Shown: one piece after another, positions 5,198-5,276 of the stretch | Position numbering within the stretch: position 1 is the first letter of the stretch | How the letters are laid out: every line of letters starts with the position of its first letter | Source: an uncultured Fimbriimonadales bacterium | Lineage (GTDB): Bacteria > Armatimonadota > Fimbriimonadia > Fimbriimonadales > GBS-DC | Assembly (NCBI GenBank): GCA_937934465.1 | Contig: CALGZO010000082.1 | Location: 1 to 5,276, forward strand | DNA length: 5,276 bases | Direction: 5' to 3' | Notes under the pieces: generated by a model | What the model was told of the DNA's origin: nothing | Database searches by the model: none | Seen by the model: only the letters and a program-made list of their open reading frames with translations | Made by a program: the position numbers and the translations under genes

Positions 5198-5276
5198 CTA
5201 CTTCTGGCTCTCGCGCAGGCGTGCAGCGACGGAGGGAATAACCTGCGCGCGCAGATGAATCGCCTCCTCGTGATAG
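5198..5276 (-). CDS. C-terminal end of an unrecognised protein (partial)
   Basis: Read on the minus strand from the right edge, an open frame of 25 codons ends in TAG at 5198–5200. The peptide is YHEEAIHLRAQVIPSVAARL followed by RESQK. It is charged, probably helical and soluble. The fragment is too short to name a family. Support comes from codon use like that of the neighbouring genes and from a stem-loop placed 17 nt after the stop. The gene runs in the same direction as nrdR but is separated from it by about 240 bp holding a promoter and a likely terminator, so it is not expected to be in the same operon. Confidence 0.5.
   Translation of the reverse strand, partial: YHEEAIHLRAQVIPSVAARLRESQK

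Overview
The window carries one clear operon on the minus strand, nrdR–nrdJ–DNA methyltransferase (4955 down to 724). It is flanked by a repeat-dense intergenic region on the left and by partial genes at both edges. By eye the G+C is moderately high (about 55–60%). The organism is a bacterium that uses an adenosylcobalamin-dependent (class II) ribonucleotide reductase of the long, Streptomyces-like type with a C-terminal zinc ribbon, so it does not need oxygen for this step. The NrdJ type and the hairpin-rich intergenic repeats would fit several deep-branching or thermophilic phyla (for example Armatimonadota or Chloroflexota). This placement is a tentative inference.

Left to right: 2–226 is the C-terminal end of an unrecognised plus-strand protein. 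Positions 227–723 lie between convergent genes, hold no credible gene and are packed with inverted and direct repeats. Within them, 402–675 is a 274-bp segment bounded by inverted copies of a 19-nt motif, GAGGsTGTTCGAAAAnTCG, which looks like a MITE or the remnant of an insertion sequence. Positions 724–1587 (minus) encode an amino-type SAM-dependent DNA methyltransferase, 1620–4472 (minus) the class II RNR NrdJ, and 4482–4955 (minus) the RNR repressor NrdR. Positions 4956–5197 hold a perfect-consensus sigma70-type promoter for the operon, a third copy of the 19-nt motif and a stem-loop. At 5198–5276 (minus) lies the C-terminal end of another unrecognised gene.

How it works together: NrdR (zinc ribbon plus ATP-cone) senses ATP/dATP and represses RNR genes. 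NrdJ makes dNTPs with a B12-derived radical. The two are probably translationally coupled, because the nrdJ Shine-Dalgarno overlaps the nrdR stop codon. The methyltransferase follows nrdJ after 32 bp with no visible terminator, so it is probably co-transcribed. The -10 box of the promoter is embedded in an 11-bp palindrome made of the two NrdR-box half sites with one extra central base, which suggests autoregulation. The leader of about 60 nt is too short for a cobalamin riboswitch.

No wholly new system is evident. The points most worth a second look are the 19-nt terminal-repeat family, the stacked hairpin modules, and the link between RNR and a methyltransferase.
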